Shown here: piece after piece, positions 48,925 to 60,007 of the stretch | Layout: every line of letters starts with the position of its first letter | Numbering within the stretch: the first letter of the stretch is position 1 | Assembly: GCF_029852145.1 (NCBI RefSeq) | Contig: NC_079969.1 | Location: forward strand, 17,231,798-17,295,797 | DNA from: Microplitis mediator | Lineage: Eukaryota > Arthropoda > Insecta > Hymenoptera > Braconidae | Reading direction: 5' to 3' | Length of the DNA stretch: 64,000 bases | Program-made: the position numbers and the translations under genes | Notes under the pieces: generated by a model | Told to the model about the DNA's origin: nothing | The model's input: only the letters and a program-made list of their open reading frames with translations | Database searches by the model: none

Positions 48925-49060
48925 CACAATTCCTGTGAATGTCACAATTATTTTCCCTCCTTCAGTGCGTGGTACGACATCGCCGTACCCCACAGCCCAA
49001 AAAGTGTTCACTATCATCCATGTAGCGTCGAGAAAGTTTGACTCATATTCATCTCTTAAC
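48925..49060 (-). CDS. Exon of an SK-like (small-conductance, calcium-activated) potassium channel: pore loop
   Basis: The minus strand reads a 3' splice site (TTTATTTCTTATAG), then 136 bp, then a donor (GTG|gtaata). One base completes an incoming codon and 45 codons follow, ending in phase 0. The peptide holds SNFLDATWMIVNTFWAVGYGD followed by VVPRT and GGK...TGI. The selectivity filter GYGD and the order SNFL-A-W-I-TF-GYGD-VP-T-GK-TGI match the pore helix, filter and start of S6 of KCNN/SK channels; this part is family knowledge. Within the channel the segment would line the pore in the plasma membrane. It differs from typical SK pores (WAV before GYGD, E-G in place of Y-C after the filter), so it may be a divergent paralogue. 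S1-S5 and the calmodulin-binding exons were not found in the window. It is either one exon of a gene with very large introns or an orphaned exon. Confidence 0.7.
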
Positions 49061-49371
49061 CTATAAGAAATAAATAAATTTTTTACGGTCAAAGAATCGA
49101 TGCGCAGTATTGAAAAAAAAATAATTACAAATTTAATTGAATGTTAAAAATAAATAAATGCAAATTTGAATATATAGATACCCAAACAGTTATCAATTAC
49201 ACTTATTATAAAAATTAAAGCATATTGAATAAAATTCTAAATTTTTAAGTGATTTTCAATATGCTGCAACTCGGAGACAAATGATCATACAGTGAAAACA
49301 TGCAAAGCAAATTGTAGCTTTAAGTGTCTCGTTTTCAGGTCTGGACTTCAATAGTTATTGGAGTAACTAGT
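49061..49371. other. Presumed intron upstream of the channel exon
   Basis: AT-rich, begins (minus sense) with a polypyrimidine tract at the acceptor. Nothing else recognised. Confidence 0.4.
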
Positions 49372-49510
49372 AGGGTAAGTGATTCATAATGTGTCAGCGC
49401 GACGCGTTTAGCACGAGTCGCAGGTGCGCAGGCACGAGCGAATCGAGTGCATACTGCGCACCGGAGACGAGTGCTAGACACATCGCGGGTGACGGATTAT
49501 GACTTACCCT
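49372..49510. repeat. CpG-rich hairpin element AGGGTAAGT...ACTTACCCT
   Basis: Outer arms AGGGTAAGTGATTCATAAT and ATTATGACTTACCCT. The inner GCGC-rich segments also pair (GTGTCAGCGCGACG.. against ..TAGACACATCGCG). Many CpG in an AT-rich setting. It resembles 38884-38980 in type, not in sequence. Confidence 0.65.
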
Positions 49511-49527
49511 ACGTGTTGAGCCTATAG

Positions 49528-49856
49528 TTTTATTCAACTCCTATGCGCTATTCACGTTTTATTAATCGCCTAAAAAGCGAAGTCTCAATAGCTGTTTAGT
49601 GACATGGTGAAAAAAAAACATTCGGCATCACAACCTTGGCTACTCAATGGGTAAGAACAGGGAATTGTAATTACCCCATATTCAGTAAGAGCTTGAAAGA
49701 TAGTAACGTTTATTTTCATTACGTCACAATGGCCGGGATAGTAGACATCTTTATTGCGTTTTGACAAATAATTTTTCACCAGTCGGTAAACGGCCATTTA
49801 GGGTTCGCATTTTAGGCATGATAAAACGTGAATAGCACGCATGAGTTGAATAAAAA
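49528..49856. mobile_element. Foldback TTTATTCAACTC...GAGTTGAATAAA
   Basis: Arms of about 50 bp (TTTATTCAACTCCTATGCGC, CACGTTTTAT and inverses). The 70-codon minus frame inside (49585-49797) has no recognised domain. It abuts the CpG hairpin, and the two may be one unit. Confidence 0.55.
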
Positions 49857-49935
49857 TTTTTATCATGCACAGTTCCGGAGTTTTTCTTAAAAATGGTCTA
49901 TGCCCTTCAATGTTGTCTATGGGATTCAATAAATT

Positions 49936-50039
49936 TTTAACTTCCCTTTTTTTATGAAAATTTATGAAAATCGAAATTTCATCAGATGTCGACGTTTTGA
50001 GGTCCTAGGAAACTATTCTGACTATTCCCGGGTGGACGT

Positions 50040-50137
<98 letters not shown>

Positions 50138-50612
50138 TCGTGACCGGTCTATAACTTTTTAACTAATAAACCGATTTAGATGGTTAAGGCGTCGCTCGAA
50201 AGAGCTTGTTGGTCATCAACTTTTCTGAAAATTTCAGATCATTTGATCAAGTAGACTCGATAATATTGGCGAATTACGAAAAAAAAGTTTGTTTATTTTG
50301 AGTTTTTTATTGATTTCTCAGAAACGACTTATACGATCAACTTCAAAATCTATTAAGCTCTAGAACTTAATAAAACGCGTCGATTGCCGCCTTAGCCATC
50401 AAAATCGGTTAATTCGTTCGTGAGATATCGTGGGAGAAAGAAATGCTAAAAAACGGTTGTTTCGAAAACAATGGTATACAAAAGTATTTTTGAGCTCGAA
50501 GAGCTCGGAAATGTATCTACAACAATGTTTTCTAGCTCCTTGAGCTCAAGGAGCTCGAACAAAGCGGGAAGTTTTGGGGCTGGCCCGCAGGATCAACCGA
50601 TAGACAGATTTT
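49936..50612 (+). mobile_element. AACTTCCCGC family copy with GT run
   Basis: Starts TTTTTAACTTCCCTTTTTTT, has (GT)n at 50042-50132, core units (AACCGATTTAGATGGTTAAG) and the tail GGGCTGGCCCGCAGGATCAA. The closest relative by eye is the copy at 41217-42111 inverted (both have CGGGTGGACGTTCG or its inverse beside the run). Confidence 0.7.
50042..50132. repeat. (GT)n microsatellite
   Basis: About 45 uninterrupted GT units at the conserved position of the AACTTCCCGC family. Confidence 0.95.
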
Positions 50613-50929
50613 TTCTGATAATCTTACCTCACAGTTTTTTAGGTAATTTGATCCCCTTAAATTTTTCGCCCTTAAAAAGTCTGTACGATGATTTGGTGTG
50701 GAGTTCATACCGATTAAAGCAAAAAAGTCCATTTCCACTTTGACAATTAATAACTTGGAATATATTGGTTGGACAGGGTATAGAAGTACGGCTTTGAAGA
50801 CTGCCAAATATCCTCGATAAGACGCAAATAGTGGCTTTTGATGAGAAAATTTTTGTCGAAGCGACAATGTTAACTAAAATAAAAGTAAAAATTCGCATAT
50901 TTAAAGATATTTGAAAATTTTGATACAAC
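50613..50929. other. Non-repetitive stretch, no gene called
   Basis: Overlapping minus frames of 99-111 codons (50532-50928) have no recognisable domain and partly run into repeats. Composition is less AT-rich. It may be single-copy host DNA or an old element. Confidence 0.35.
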
Positions 50930-51213
50930 TTTGGATATAATGGATATAATGGATATTTTCTGATTTTTAAGTCAACTCATCGCTACTTTACAAATATTGA
51001 TGGAAGAGTTAATGTTGCAGGTGATTTTACAGCTTAATGTACCCCTAAAAACTCTGGAAATTTTCAGATTGATCCATTGAACCGTTTGTCCGGGTCGATT
51101 GCTCAAAGTTTTGCAAAACAATTAAAGGAACAAGTTTTGATCCTTAAATTGTGAAATCGTTATCAAATTGAAAAAATTAATTTTTTTTTTTTTTTCTTTC
51201 ATTTTTGCGTTAG
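50930..51213 (+). repeat. CACTTATCC family fragment
   Basis: Colinear with 35975-36210 (GTCAACTCATCGCTAC, ACCGTTTGTCCGG, AAAGGAACAAGTTTTG). Both ends missing. Confidence 0.6.
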
Positions 51214-51670
51214 CTCGAAGTGCTCAAAAATTCACAAGTAATAACGTTTTCGAGCTCCCTGCACAGTCAAAAATATTGTGTTAAAATCAACACAATCTGT
51301 GTGTTAAAAACAGTCCACACAATATTTATGTTATTTTTCAACACAGACTATTTGTGTTGAATTTCAACACAAACTTTGTGTTAAAATTTCAACACTTTTT
51401 TTGTGTTGATTTTAAAGTAAGACAATAAATGTTGATAATATCGATTTTTATACTAAGTAACACTTTTAAAGTGTTGAAGAGTAAATCGATTAAAAATTTT
51501 AAAGTAACACAAAGAATTGTGTTGATTTGACACAAAATAATCAACACAAAAATTTTAACACGGACCATTTTTAACACAGATACACAATATTTTTTACTGT
51601 GTGAGCTTGAAAACAGCGGGAAGTTTTGGGGCTGGCCCGCAGGGTCAGGCGGTTTTCAGATTTTTTTTAA
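51214..51670 (+). repeat. AACTTCCCGC fragment split by a MITE
   Basis: CGAGCTCC...TGAGCTTGAAAACAGC and the tail GGGCTGGCCCGCAGGGTCAG flank the element at 51262-51601. Confidence 0.6.
51262..51601. mobile_element. CACAGTCAAAAATA MITE, TG duplication
   Basis: Ends CACAGTCAAAAATATTGTGT and ATATTTTTTACTGTG, flanked by TG (51260-51261 and 51602-51603). Closing the gap restores the host phrase CGAGCTCCCTGAGCTTGAAA found in other copies. Sister of 16771-17072, built of ACACAAA/TTTGTGT words. Confidence 0.7.
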
Positions 51671-51797
51671 CGGGAAAATATAAATAAACTTTTCATTTTC
51701 ACTAGAATAAATTCCATAAATAAGAATGTTTTATAAAATATTAATCAAGTACGCGAATAATAAATATAGTGAAACTTATTAGTTCAAAACTTATGTA

Positions 51798-51890
51798 TAC
51801 TATCACCGTCATTAATGCCTGTCTGTTTCGATGACATTTAACATACAAAACAGATGAACAAAAAGTCAGACATTAATGACGGCGATAGTA
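51798..51890. repeat. Short hairpin of pre-miRNA size
   Basis: Arms TACTATCACCGTCATTAATG and CATTAATGACGGCGATAGTA continue inward (CCTGTCTG against AGTCAGAC-type pairing). About 93 bp overall, with a loop of about 35 bp. It could be a microRNA-like precursor or a small MITE. Confidence 0.5.
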
Positions 51891-52109
51891 CTTTCAATGT
51901 TTTTGGTTTTGTAACTTGTCAATATGCATATTAACAGCTCGAAGATTCTGACGATTGGTTTCTTCTAAGACTTTTTTGTTCTAACTGCTTCATTTTTTCG
52001 CTGTTAGAATCAATTTCTACTAATTCTTTTTAAGACGGTATTACAATTGCATTGCGCCTCGCCACTTTTTTAACAGTTTGGACAGAAAAAAAAATTTAAC
52101 GGATTTTTT

Positions 52110-52144
<35 letters not shown>

Positions 52145-52739
52145 AAATAAAAATTATTTCAGCTTGGTGACGAAATTCTATGACTTAGCTCTGATTTTTT
52201 CAGTATATTTATAATTCTCTGACATTTACAGGTTTTCTATAAAAGTGGCCACTATGAATTTCTGTGAATCAGTAAAAAATAATATGATCGTAAAAACATC
52301 GGCAGACACGGTAGTGTCTCACGCTAAGTGCGCATTCAAAAACTAAATGTACAGTTCCAAACTTTTTATTTCATCGATAATTGGTCTTAAAGCTTAGACT
52401 TCTACTGCAGGTTTTGTCAACTTTTGCAAAAATTAATTATTAATTTTTAATTAAAATTGAAAATAAATATCTATGACCGGTGAGCATAAATTATTGATCA
52501 GCGTAAGCTAAATAATGACGTAGTTTATTGTACATTTAAATATTCAATAACGATATTTTCAATATTACTGCGTTTCATTAATTAAATATTTTTTAATATT
52601 ATATATATTTAAATTTTTCGTTACCATTTATTAATTATCGAATTTTATTTGAACCATTTGAATAAAAATTAAAGGTTACATTGAAATTTTAAAACCTGCA
52701 AACGACAGTTAAAATGCGTTTTTAACTGTGTGTCTTTTA
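51891..52739. other. Single-copy AT-rich DNA
   Basis: A poly-A run at 52115-52142 might mark the tail of a retroposed sequence, but the source is not recognised. Nothing else seen. Confidence 0.4.
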
Positions 52740-53838
52740 ATTATCCAAAATTCGATGTATTTGCGCATTTTCAGCCTTACGTGTGATACCTGGGGCAATA
52801 CGGGCCAGCCTAAAATTCTAAAAAAAAAAAGTTCTTTATATTTTGATCGTCAAATTATGAAAAAATCAATATACTTATTCATTTTCGGCTGATTCTTTAT
52901 GCCTGGGGCAAATTTGGCCACTGAAAATATTTTAAAATCATAATTTCTATTTAATTGATAAATTTTTCAATTTGACTAATTTTTACAGTATTCATAAATA
53001 TACACATCGGATTAATATTCATCTACACCTGCACAGGAATCATTAGACCATTTCTTACAATTTTTACATTGAATCCATGATTTCATAGCTTCTGAATAAA
53101 ATCCATTGCAAAAAAGACAGTTACAATCATCAATTTTTACTTTTTAATCGTTTTTTTTTTTTTTGTGTTTTAGACTTTACTTTATTTTTGCTAAATCCAG
53201 GTGTATTTTCTTTTACATTGGCGGAAATTTTAAATTCAAATTCAATTGTATTGCAATAGTTGTGACAAAATCATTACAATCTATTTTTTTTTAGTAAGAG
53301 TGGGGAATGATTTATTACACTTAAAAAATTTTTTTTGAGTAATATAAGAGTAAATATAGTTGTCAACCCATGCAGGAACTGCCAGAGTTGAACGACGGGC
53401 CACTACTTGGCCTAGCACTAGGGAACCTAGATTTGGCACACTTATATTGGCACATGCTTGGCTCAAGATTGGGTACTCAGTCCTGGCCGTTTTACGATGA
53501 TTACCGGGGCTTGGGCCAAGACTGGGTTTCCCTGCCTTGGCCATCCAATGGCAAGCCAGACTTGGGCTAAGCCTGAGCCCGTCGTACATACTTTTCTCTC
53601 AGAGAAGAAAAAGAAACACATTCTGAAGGTTGAAAATAATTTTACAAAACCAAATACCAAAATTTTTATTTTATCATTCTTTGGAAAGAGGCCGTTATGC
53701 CCCAGAAAAAATATTTTTTTTTTAAGTTTCGGCAAAATGTCAATAAATTTGTTCGAAATAGGAAAAAAGTAAACTGATTTGATGGTTAAAAGCCACAAAA
53801 AGTAATAACCGGCTTAGGGGGAATATCTTGCCCCACCC
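52740..53838 (-). mobile_element. pogo-like element with zinc-finger remnant and nested foldback arm
   Basis: The right end TTGCCCCACCCTCCCC is preserved near 53835; the left end is unclear near 52740-52800 (GTGATACCTGGGGCAATACG). Minus 52985-53145 matches the zinc-finger text of 39320-39455. It is interrupted at AGTTGTCAA by the CCCATGCAGG-family arm 53367-53590. No DDE region found. Confidence 0.6.
53367..53590. mobile_element. CCCATGCAGG family, one-armed copy
   Basis: Left end CCCATGCAGGAACTGCC and the word array. Ends at AGCCTGAGCCCGTCGTAC, close to the usual right terminus but without the final CAGGxxGGG motif. The tRNA-like core and spacer are absent, an internal-deletion derivative. 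Confidence 0.6.
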
Positions 53839-54710
53839 TCCCCTAAAATTTCTTTCCACGTGTTTTGAACGGTAGCTAATTCCTGTACGATAATTAGTCA
53901 AGATTTAATGATAATTTCAAAATTAGCATTTAAATTCATTCAATCGATGCTCGAGCTTACTTCCGGTACATTTTTTTCGTAAACTAAAAAAACTACAGAC
54001 TTCTATTCCGACTAAATAAATTCACAAGTACTTACTCTACATTTTATGTTTTATAATCTTACTATATTTTCATTTTTCATTATTGTTACAAACTTCAAAA
54101 AATTTAAATGAATAAATTTTAACTACTTTCCAAACTTTTTTTTATGTTAATTAAAAAAATTAACAACCGTGAAAAATTATTTATATTTTTTTGTCCATAA
54201 AAAACAGTCATCTGTACGAGTTCCTAAAAAATACTGTTAAAAAAATAAACGAAAAAAAAGTCATTTTTTATATATTCAAAAGCTAGCGATCCATTTAAAG
54301 TATAAAGTTCAGGATGTAACCTATTCCAATTTAAATCGCTATAAAAATCTTTTCATTTGTTGAATTCCATTGCACCTGGTCATTATTCGATACTATTGTC
54401 CTAATTGACAGACATTTGAATTTTCCATAACGCAATTTAAAAAAAAATTCATGTCCATCAAAATTAAAAATTTTTCAAGCTTCCTAAATATAGTCACACC
54501 CGTATAATAAAACTGATGTGTGTTAGAAATTGTATTTTATTCATGGCACTCGTGAGTGTCAATATAATAGATAGCATCGGTGCGGTCAAAAAGTCGTCTC
54601 TCACCTCTCCACACTCTTCGACAATACACCCAACCCGAATACATAATATATATATACATAGACACATATATTCTCATTTTCACTCATTCAATCCAAACTA
54701 TCTTACGAAC

Positions 54711-54773
<63 letters not shown>

Positions 54774-54848
54774 TACACACTACAGCATACAGTCAAGTCA
54801 AACAAGTTAAAGTTAAAAAGTATCCGATACGAGTCTCTACTCTTATTA
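53839..54848. other. Single-copy DNA; possible promoter and 5' UTR towards its right end
   Basis: 53839-54490 shows nothing. 54520-54712 is richer in C (GTCGTCTCTCACCTCTCCAC), and a TA microsatellite (54713-54768) interrupts it. This may be upstream or 5' untranslated sequence of the candidate exon at 54849, but there is no direct proof. Confidence 0.35.
54713..54768. repeat. (TA)n microsatellite
   Basis: Uninterrupted TA run of about 28 units upstream of the candidate exon at 54849. Confidence 0.95.
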
Positions 54849-54961
54849 TGGGCAAGCCCAGACGAGGCACGAGCCATCACAAACCAATTTTTACCAAGCA
54901 GGTGAAGCTTACAGCTGCTCCTGTAGCTGCTGCTGCTACTTCTGCTGGACAGCTGGACCGG
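54849..54961 (+). CDS. Candidate first coding exon, unknown product
   Basis: An ATG opens the reading MGKPRRGTSHHKPIFTKQV, then KLTAAPVAAAATSAG and QLDR. A possible donor GACCG|gtatcg follows. Codon composition (GGC, AAG, CTG, GCT) is much less AT-rich than the surroundings, and the basic start followed by an Ala/Thr-rich stretch is protein-like. I do not recognise the family. The frame continues after the proposed donor as AT-rich low-quality sequence to 55057, consistent with intron. No downstream exon was found. It could instead be a chance GC-richer patch. Confidence 0.35.
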
Positions 54962-55205
54962 TATCGACTTAACTTTTACTACCAACACATTCCGTCATCA
55001 GAAAAGTGTGATAACACAAATTACCGAGATTCCAAACAACAATATATACCTTCTTAAAAAAAATTTTAACAATAAAAATATTTAGAATGAAAAGTCTAGA
55101 CAATCTTCTTAACTATAGATAGTTTTATATATAGCTCGTGATGATAAATTTGTAATAGGAGAGGGTGGGACACTGGGGTCACGGGAATAAAAAATTTTAC
55201 GATTA

Positions 55206-55660
55206 AAATAAATTTTTTAACTTCCAGCTAAGGAAATCGATCATTTCCAAAAAATTCGGAAAGTTATTGTTTTTACACCAATTTGTGAAAATCGAGTTTT
55301 TATCAGATGTCGGCATTTTAAGGTCACGGGAAACTATTCTGACTATTCACAGAATGATTTCTGAGTGTCTGTGTGTATGTGTGTGTGTGGATCTATGTAA
55401 ACTCTTTATAACTTTTTAACTAATGAACCGATTTGGATAGTTAAGGCGGCAATCGAAAGAGCTTGTTGGCCATCAACTTAAGTAGACTCGAAAATAATGG
55501 CGCCTCAACCATCGAAATCAGTTAATTCGTTCGTGAGATATCGTGGGAGAAAGAAATGCTAAAAAACGTTGTTTTTTGGAAAAAAATTACATACAAAAGT
55601 ATTTTCGAGGAGCTCGAAAATAACTGATCGTTTTGAGGCTGACCCAAAGAGTCAGATAGA
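55206..55660 (+). mobile_element. AACTTCCCGC family, shortened copy
   Basis: Begins TTTTTTAACTTCCAGCTAAG with a short GT run (55368-55388) and AATGAACCGATTTGGATAG. The tail is decayed (GGCTGACCCAAAGAGTCAGA). An internal deletion joins CATCAACTTAAGTAGACTCG to later units. Confidence 0.65.
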
Positions 55661-56039
55661 GAAAGCATAGAAAAAGCAAGAAAAAGCATGGTACAGGATA
55701 AAGATATCCATGTTATTATCCTCACCCATTATCATAAATTTCGCATTCATTGTTTAAAATATTAACCCGAGTCGAAAAATCCACCCTCATTTCAACCGCC
55801 TAAACCTCACAACTACTGAGGTTTAGGCGGTTGAAATGAAGTTTAAATCTGAACTCATCAAATGTAATTTTCAACCTCATTTTAACCTCCATGCTACATT
55901 TATTTCCCTTTCTGCAGGTATGAGGTTGAATTGAGGTTGAAATATAATCTCATTTCAACAGCTTTAACCTCAAGGTCGATATGGCTTTGAGGTTGAAATG
56001 AGGTTTTTTCAACCTCATTTCGACTTTATAAACCTCTAT

Positions 56040-56315
56040 CACAAATATTAAATGACCTTTAGCTTGCCCTTCATAATAGGTACGATTAATTAATTTATTG
56101 TTAATGATATACTTTGCTGTTTTTTATAGATAAATAAGAAATATCAGTTTATACTTTAACGAAAATTAATTAAATTAACATACTTGTAAAAAAATAAACT
56201 GATATTTTTTATTTCTCCGTGAAAAATAATACAGTTTATCAATATCAATAAATTAATTAATCGTACCTATTATAAAGGGCAAGCTGGAGGTCATTTAATA
56301 TTTGTGATAGATATT
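56040..56315. mobile_element. AT-rich foldback inside the AACCTC element
   Basis: ATCACAAATATTAAATGACC at the left is inverse to GGTCATTTAATATTTGTGAT at the right, and the pairing continues through CCTTCATAATAGGTACGATT. Arms about 75 bp. Confidence 0.65.
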
Positions 56316-56514
56316 AAAAAATCCAATCTTACCATAATATCGAGGTGTGGGATATAAAAATAATCGGAAACAATCAAATAATTAAAAATGACACTTCCAA
56401 AAAAAATCTTCACTTGTTTATTTTTATTAATTTAATATTATCTGATGCTGAAACATGAAAATTAGTACAATAAAAAATTACATCAAGTATAGTTAAAAAA
56501 AAAAAGTCTGCATA

Positions 56515-57331
56515 CACGGAGAAAAAAGTATAGTAAAAATTACAATCCTATAGTAAAATTTACTAACAGATATGAAAAAATACATTCTGTATTGTAATTA
56601 TTACTAAACGTTTAGTAAAATTTACTAGTTAGTAATAATTACATAATAAGATATTAAAAATTACTATATGTAATGAATTTTTTGCTAAGATTATATTTTT
56701 TACTATTCGTATAGTAAATTTTACTATCAAGTACTATTAATAAATACAAATTTAAGAAAGTAAATTTTCGAATACAATATAGGATTTGTTACTATACAAA
56801 ATATTAAAATTTACTATACGCAATGTATTTTTTGCTAACACGATTATATTTTTTTACTATCTGTATAGGAAATTCTACTATGCATAGATAAAATTAAAAG
56901 TTGGTGGGGATAGCATATACAAAGAAGTATTACAAGTTCTGAAACTTTTGTTCAAAAGACACATCGGGCCGTCAGACATTGGAAAGGACTCGCACGCGGG
57001 AGATCAGGGTTCGAATCTCGGTTGAATCAAGTGATTTTTTAAAAAACAAAAATCCACACCAACACCAATATAGATGACAGAAATAATAATAATAATAATA
57101 ATCAATAATAATAAAAAGTTAAAAAACTATTAAAAATTTAATTTAATTTTGTTCCATTCTAATATAGTAAAATTTACTAAATGGGATAGTAAAATTTACT
57201 AAACGACTTGTAAAATATGCTAATCTGTTTATGAATTTTTCATATAAATCATAAACGTTTCAAGATTACTATCCAAGTATGGAATTATTCTCATATTTTT
57301 TAGTAAAATTTACTATATTTTTTTCTCCGTG
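56515..57331. mobile_element. CACGGAGAAAAAAGTATAGTA MITE with tRNA-like core, TA duplication
   Basis: Ends CACGGAGAAAAAAGTATAG and CTATATTTTTTTCTCCGTG, flanked by TA (56513-56514 and 57332-57333). Arms consist of TAGTAAAATTTACTA palindromic words. A tRNA-like module and an ATA/AATAAT-rich stretch lie in the middle. Confidence 0.75.
56961..57032 (+). other. tRNA-like module in CACGGAG element
   Basis: GGGCCGTCAGACATTGGAAA in A-box position, GACTCGCACGCGGGAGATCA, then a perfect B-box, GGGTTCGAATCTCGG. The anticodon arm is not convincing. A T run follows within 15 bp. Confidence 0.6.
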
Positions 57332-57333
57332 TA

Positions 57334-57798
57334 CGTACACATAAATAATAATAATTACAATGCTCTAAGTAAGATCAATTGTTATTACTGTTATTATTAT
57401 AATTATTATTACTACTATTATTATTATTGTTATTATTTTCAATATTATTAATTTTGTTATTATCCAAATTTGTCGATCGACTCAAAGATTCGAAGATTAA
57501 AGGTGGTTCTGCAATTACTTGGGCAACTGTCTAAGCTGAATTTTTCAATGATATTTTATCTTATTTTTTTTTTTTGTTGCATTAGTTTTCTGCTTTTTAA
57601 TAATATCACTCGTAAAATTTTTTGATCCAAAATCTCTAATGCTTCCATTGGTGTCAATCGACATTCAAAAGCTCAAGATTTTTCTCATCACCTGAAGAAT
57701 TAATAATACCATTAATATTCATGAACGAGAAAGTAGATGTGTATGGAATTAGCAGACAACTAATTTTTGAAACTTTATAGATATTTGTTAATCAAATA
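57334..57798. other. Short AT-rich stretch with TTATTA repeats
   Basis: A TTATTATTAT-type simple repeat at 57383-57465; otherwise nothing recognised. Confidence 0.45.
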
Positions 57799-58842
57799 CA
57801 CTTATCCAAAAAATTAAAGGAACAAGAAAATTTTATAAATTTTTTAGTGATTTTTGGAAGGCTGTATTTTCGTGAAAAATGATCGTAGAAGAAAAAAAAA
57901 AAATTTTCCAAAAAACGAGACCAAACAAGAATTTTTTCCAATTTTTTATTTTTATGTTTTATTCGGGGGGTTATTTTTTTTTTTCGTTTTTCGGAAAAAA
58001 ATTTTTTGTTTTTCTTTACCTTACATTTACTGAATAACTAACGCAAAAATGAAAGAAAATCCGAAAAAAATTGATTTTTTCATTTTGATAACGATTACAC
58101 AGATTAAGGAACAAAACTTGTTCCTTTAATTGTTTTGTAAAACTTTGAGCAATCGGACCGGACAAACGGTTCAATGGATCAATCTGAAAATTTTCAGGGT
58201 TTTTGGGGGTACATTAAGCTGTAAAATTACCTGGCAACATTATTTTTTTTATCAATATTTGCAGAGTAGCGATGAGTCGACTAAAAAAACAGAAAATGGC
58301 CATTTTTTAAAGGTTTTTCAAATGGATATCAAGGATGAAAAGAAATTTTTTTTTTTTAAATCAAAAATGGAGCTTGTAGAGGATTTATTCAAGTTTATTA
58401 AACTGCCCTTTAAATTACTGTGTGACCATTTCTTGCTGAGATATCAATATTCAAAGACAAAAGGATCCTTTTTCATTTGAAGGCTGATATCTCAGCAGCA
58501 AATTGCCGTACAGAGAAACAAAAAAAAGCAAATTGTAGCTGAATAAATTTCCTAAACAAGCCATGAATTGGTTTTTTCGAAAAAATTTTTCCCGGCCCCG
58601 TAGACCTAAAAAACGAAACCAAAAAATTTAGAAAAATTTTGTCTCGACTTTTTTCTTCTGATTCCGCAAAAACCGTGGCTCATAAAAATATTTTGCTGAA
58701 AGATCTTCAAACTAGAGATTTCAAGCTTCAATTTGCTTTTTTTGTTTTTTCGATACGATCATTTTTCACGAAAATATAGCCTTCCAAAAATCACTAAAAA
58801 ATTTATAAAATTTTCTTGTTCCTTTAATTTTTTGGATAAGTG
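57799..58842. mobile_element. CACTTATCCAAAAAATTAAAG element, complete copy, TA duplication
   Basis: Ends CACTTATCCAAAAAATTAAA and TTTAATTTTTTGGATAAGTG, flanked by TA (57797-57798 and 58843-58844). The arms are long: sequence from both ends inward is inverse for over 60 bp (ATTTTTTAGTGATTTTTGGA). 1,044 bp with no intact transposase frame. Tc1/mariner-like by TA only; assignment is inference. Confidence 0.75.
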
Positions 58843-59026
58843 TAGTTAAGAAAAATATCTAAAAAACTGCGTAGGGAAAGTTTTTGAAATTTTAGATGTG
58901 CAAAATAAAAAAAAAATTTATATTATTATGTTTGTAACATATAAATTGTTTATACATTATGAGAATAAATTTATTTTTATAAATATTTTTTGTAATAAAT
59001 CTATAATATTTCATATTTGGTGTCTA

Positions 59027-59909
59027 CCCGGGAAAAAATGTTCAGGCCTGATCAGGCATGTTCAGGTCTGTTCATGTCTGTTCATGCCCATTCTGGTAAA
59101 ACAATTATATATAAAAAATGGTCCTATATAATTATATATAATTATGCATAACTATGTACAATTACATATAATTATTTCTATAAAAATGAAAAAAAAATAA
59201 AAAATATGGGAGTGTCTAGGATTCGAACCGTGGACCTTGCGCTTGAAAGTTCGCCTCGTTACCTGTTGACCTAAGAGATTGAGTTAAAAAATAGGTCTCG
59301 TACGAACTTCAAGTACTGAAAGTCTTAAGACTCATGCCTGTTCATGTCTGATCAGGTCTGATCCTTTTTTCCCGAGTTATACGTGATAGATTCTTGGTCA
59401 AAAAAATTTTATATCTATGAACAGACATGAACAGACATAACCAGACATGAACAGGCCTGATCAGGCCTGAGCTTATTCAACGCTTCAGACATGACCAGGC
59501 ATGGGCAGGTATGATCAGTCCTGAGCGTAGTTAACGCTTCAGACATGAACAGCCATGAACAGCCATGAACAGACATGATCAGGCCTGAACAGGCATGATC
59601 AGACCTGACTGTATTTAACGCTTCAGACATGAACAGACATGACCAGGCATGGACACGTATGATCAGGCCTGACTGTATTTAACACTTCAGACATGAACAG
59701 ACATGGTCAGGCATGAACAGACATGAACAGCCATGAACAGGCCTGAGTGTATTTAACGCCTCAGACATGAACAGGCATGGACAGGTATGATCAGGCCTGA
59801 TCATGTCTAATTTCAGGCCTGATCATACATGAACAGGCATGATCAGGTCTAATTTCAGGCCTGATCATACATGAACAGGCATGGTCAGGCCTGATCATTT
59901 TTTCCCGGG
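59027..59909. mobile_element. CCCGGGAAAAAATG foldback with CAGGCCTGATCAGG words and tRNA-like core
   Basis: The left end is CCCGGGAAAAAATGTTCAGG, and the right end is the inverse, TGATCATTTTTTCCCGGG. Flanks TA and CA (one mismatch). The right arm repeats GACATGAACAGACATGA and TCAGGCCTGA in about 60-75-bp blocks separated by GTATTTAACGCTTC. The left arm is short. Confidence 0.7.
59212..59280 (-). other. tRNA-like module in CCCGGGAAAAAATG element
   Basis: The minus strand reads CTTAGGTCAACAGGTAACGA (A-box), GCGAACTTTCAAGCGCAAGG (anticodon-arm position), and CACGGTTCGAATCCTAG (perfect B-box). One of the best-preserved modules. Confidence 0.65.
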
Positions 59910-60007
59910 CATCTCATAAATAAATTATTGTTAATTATAGAAAAAATATTCAATCATCACAATAATCAAAACAAATTTATCATCTTCATCGAAAAATTAA
60001 AATATAC

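Noticed and set aside
52115..52142. Poly-A run as tail of a LINE or SINE
   Set aside because: No retroelement body or target duplication is recognisable upstream.
54516..54905. 129-codon plus frame with Tyr-Ile repeats
   Set aside because: It runs through the TA microsatellite, and only the part after 54849 looks protein-like, in a different frame.
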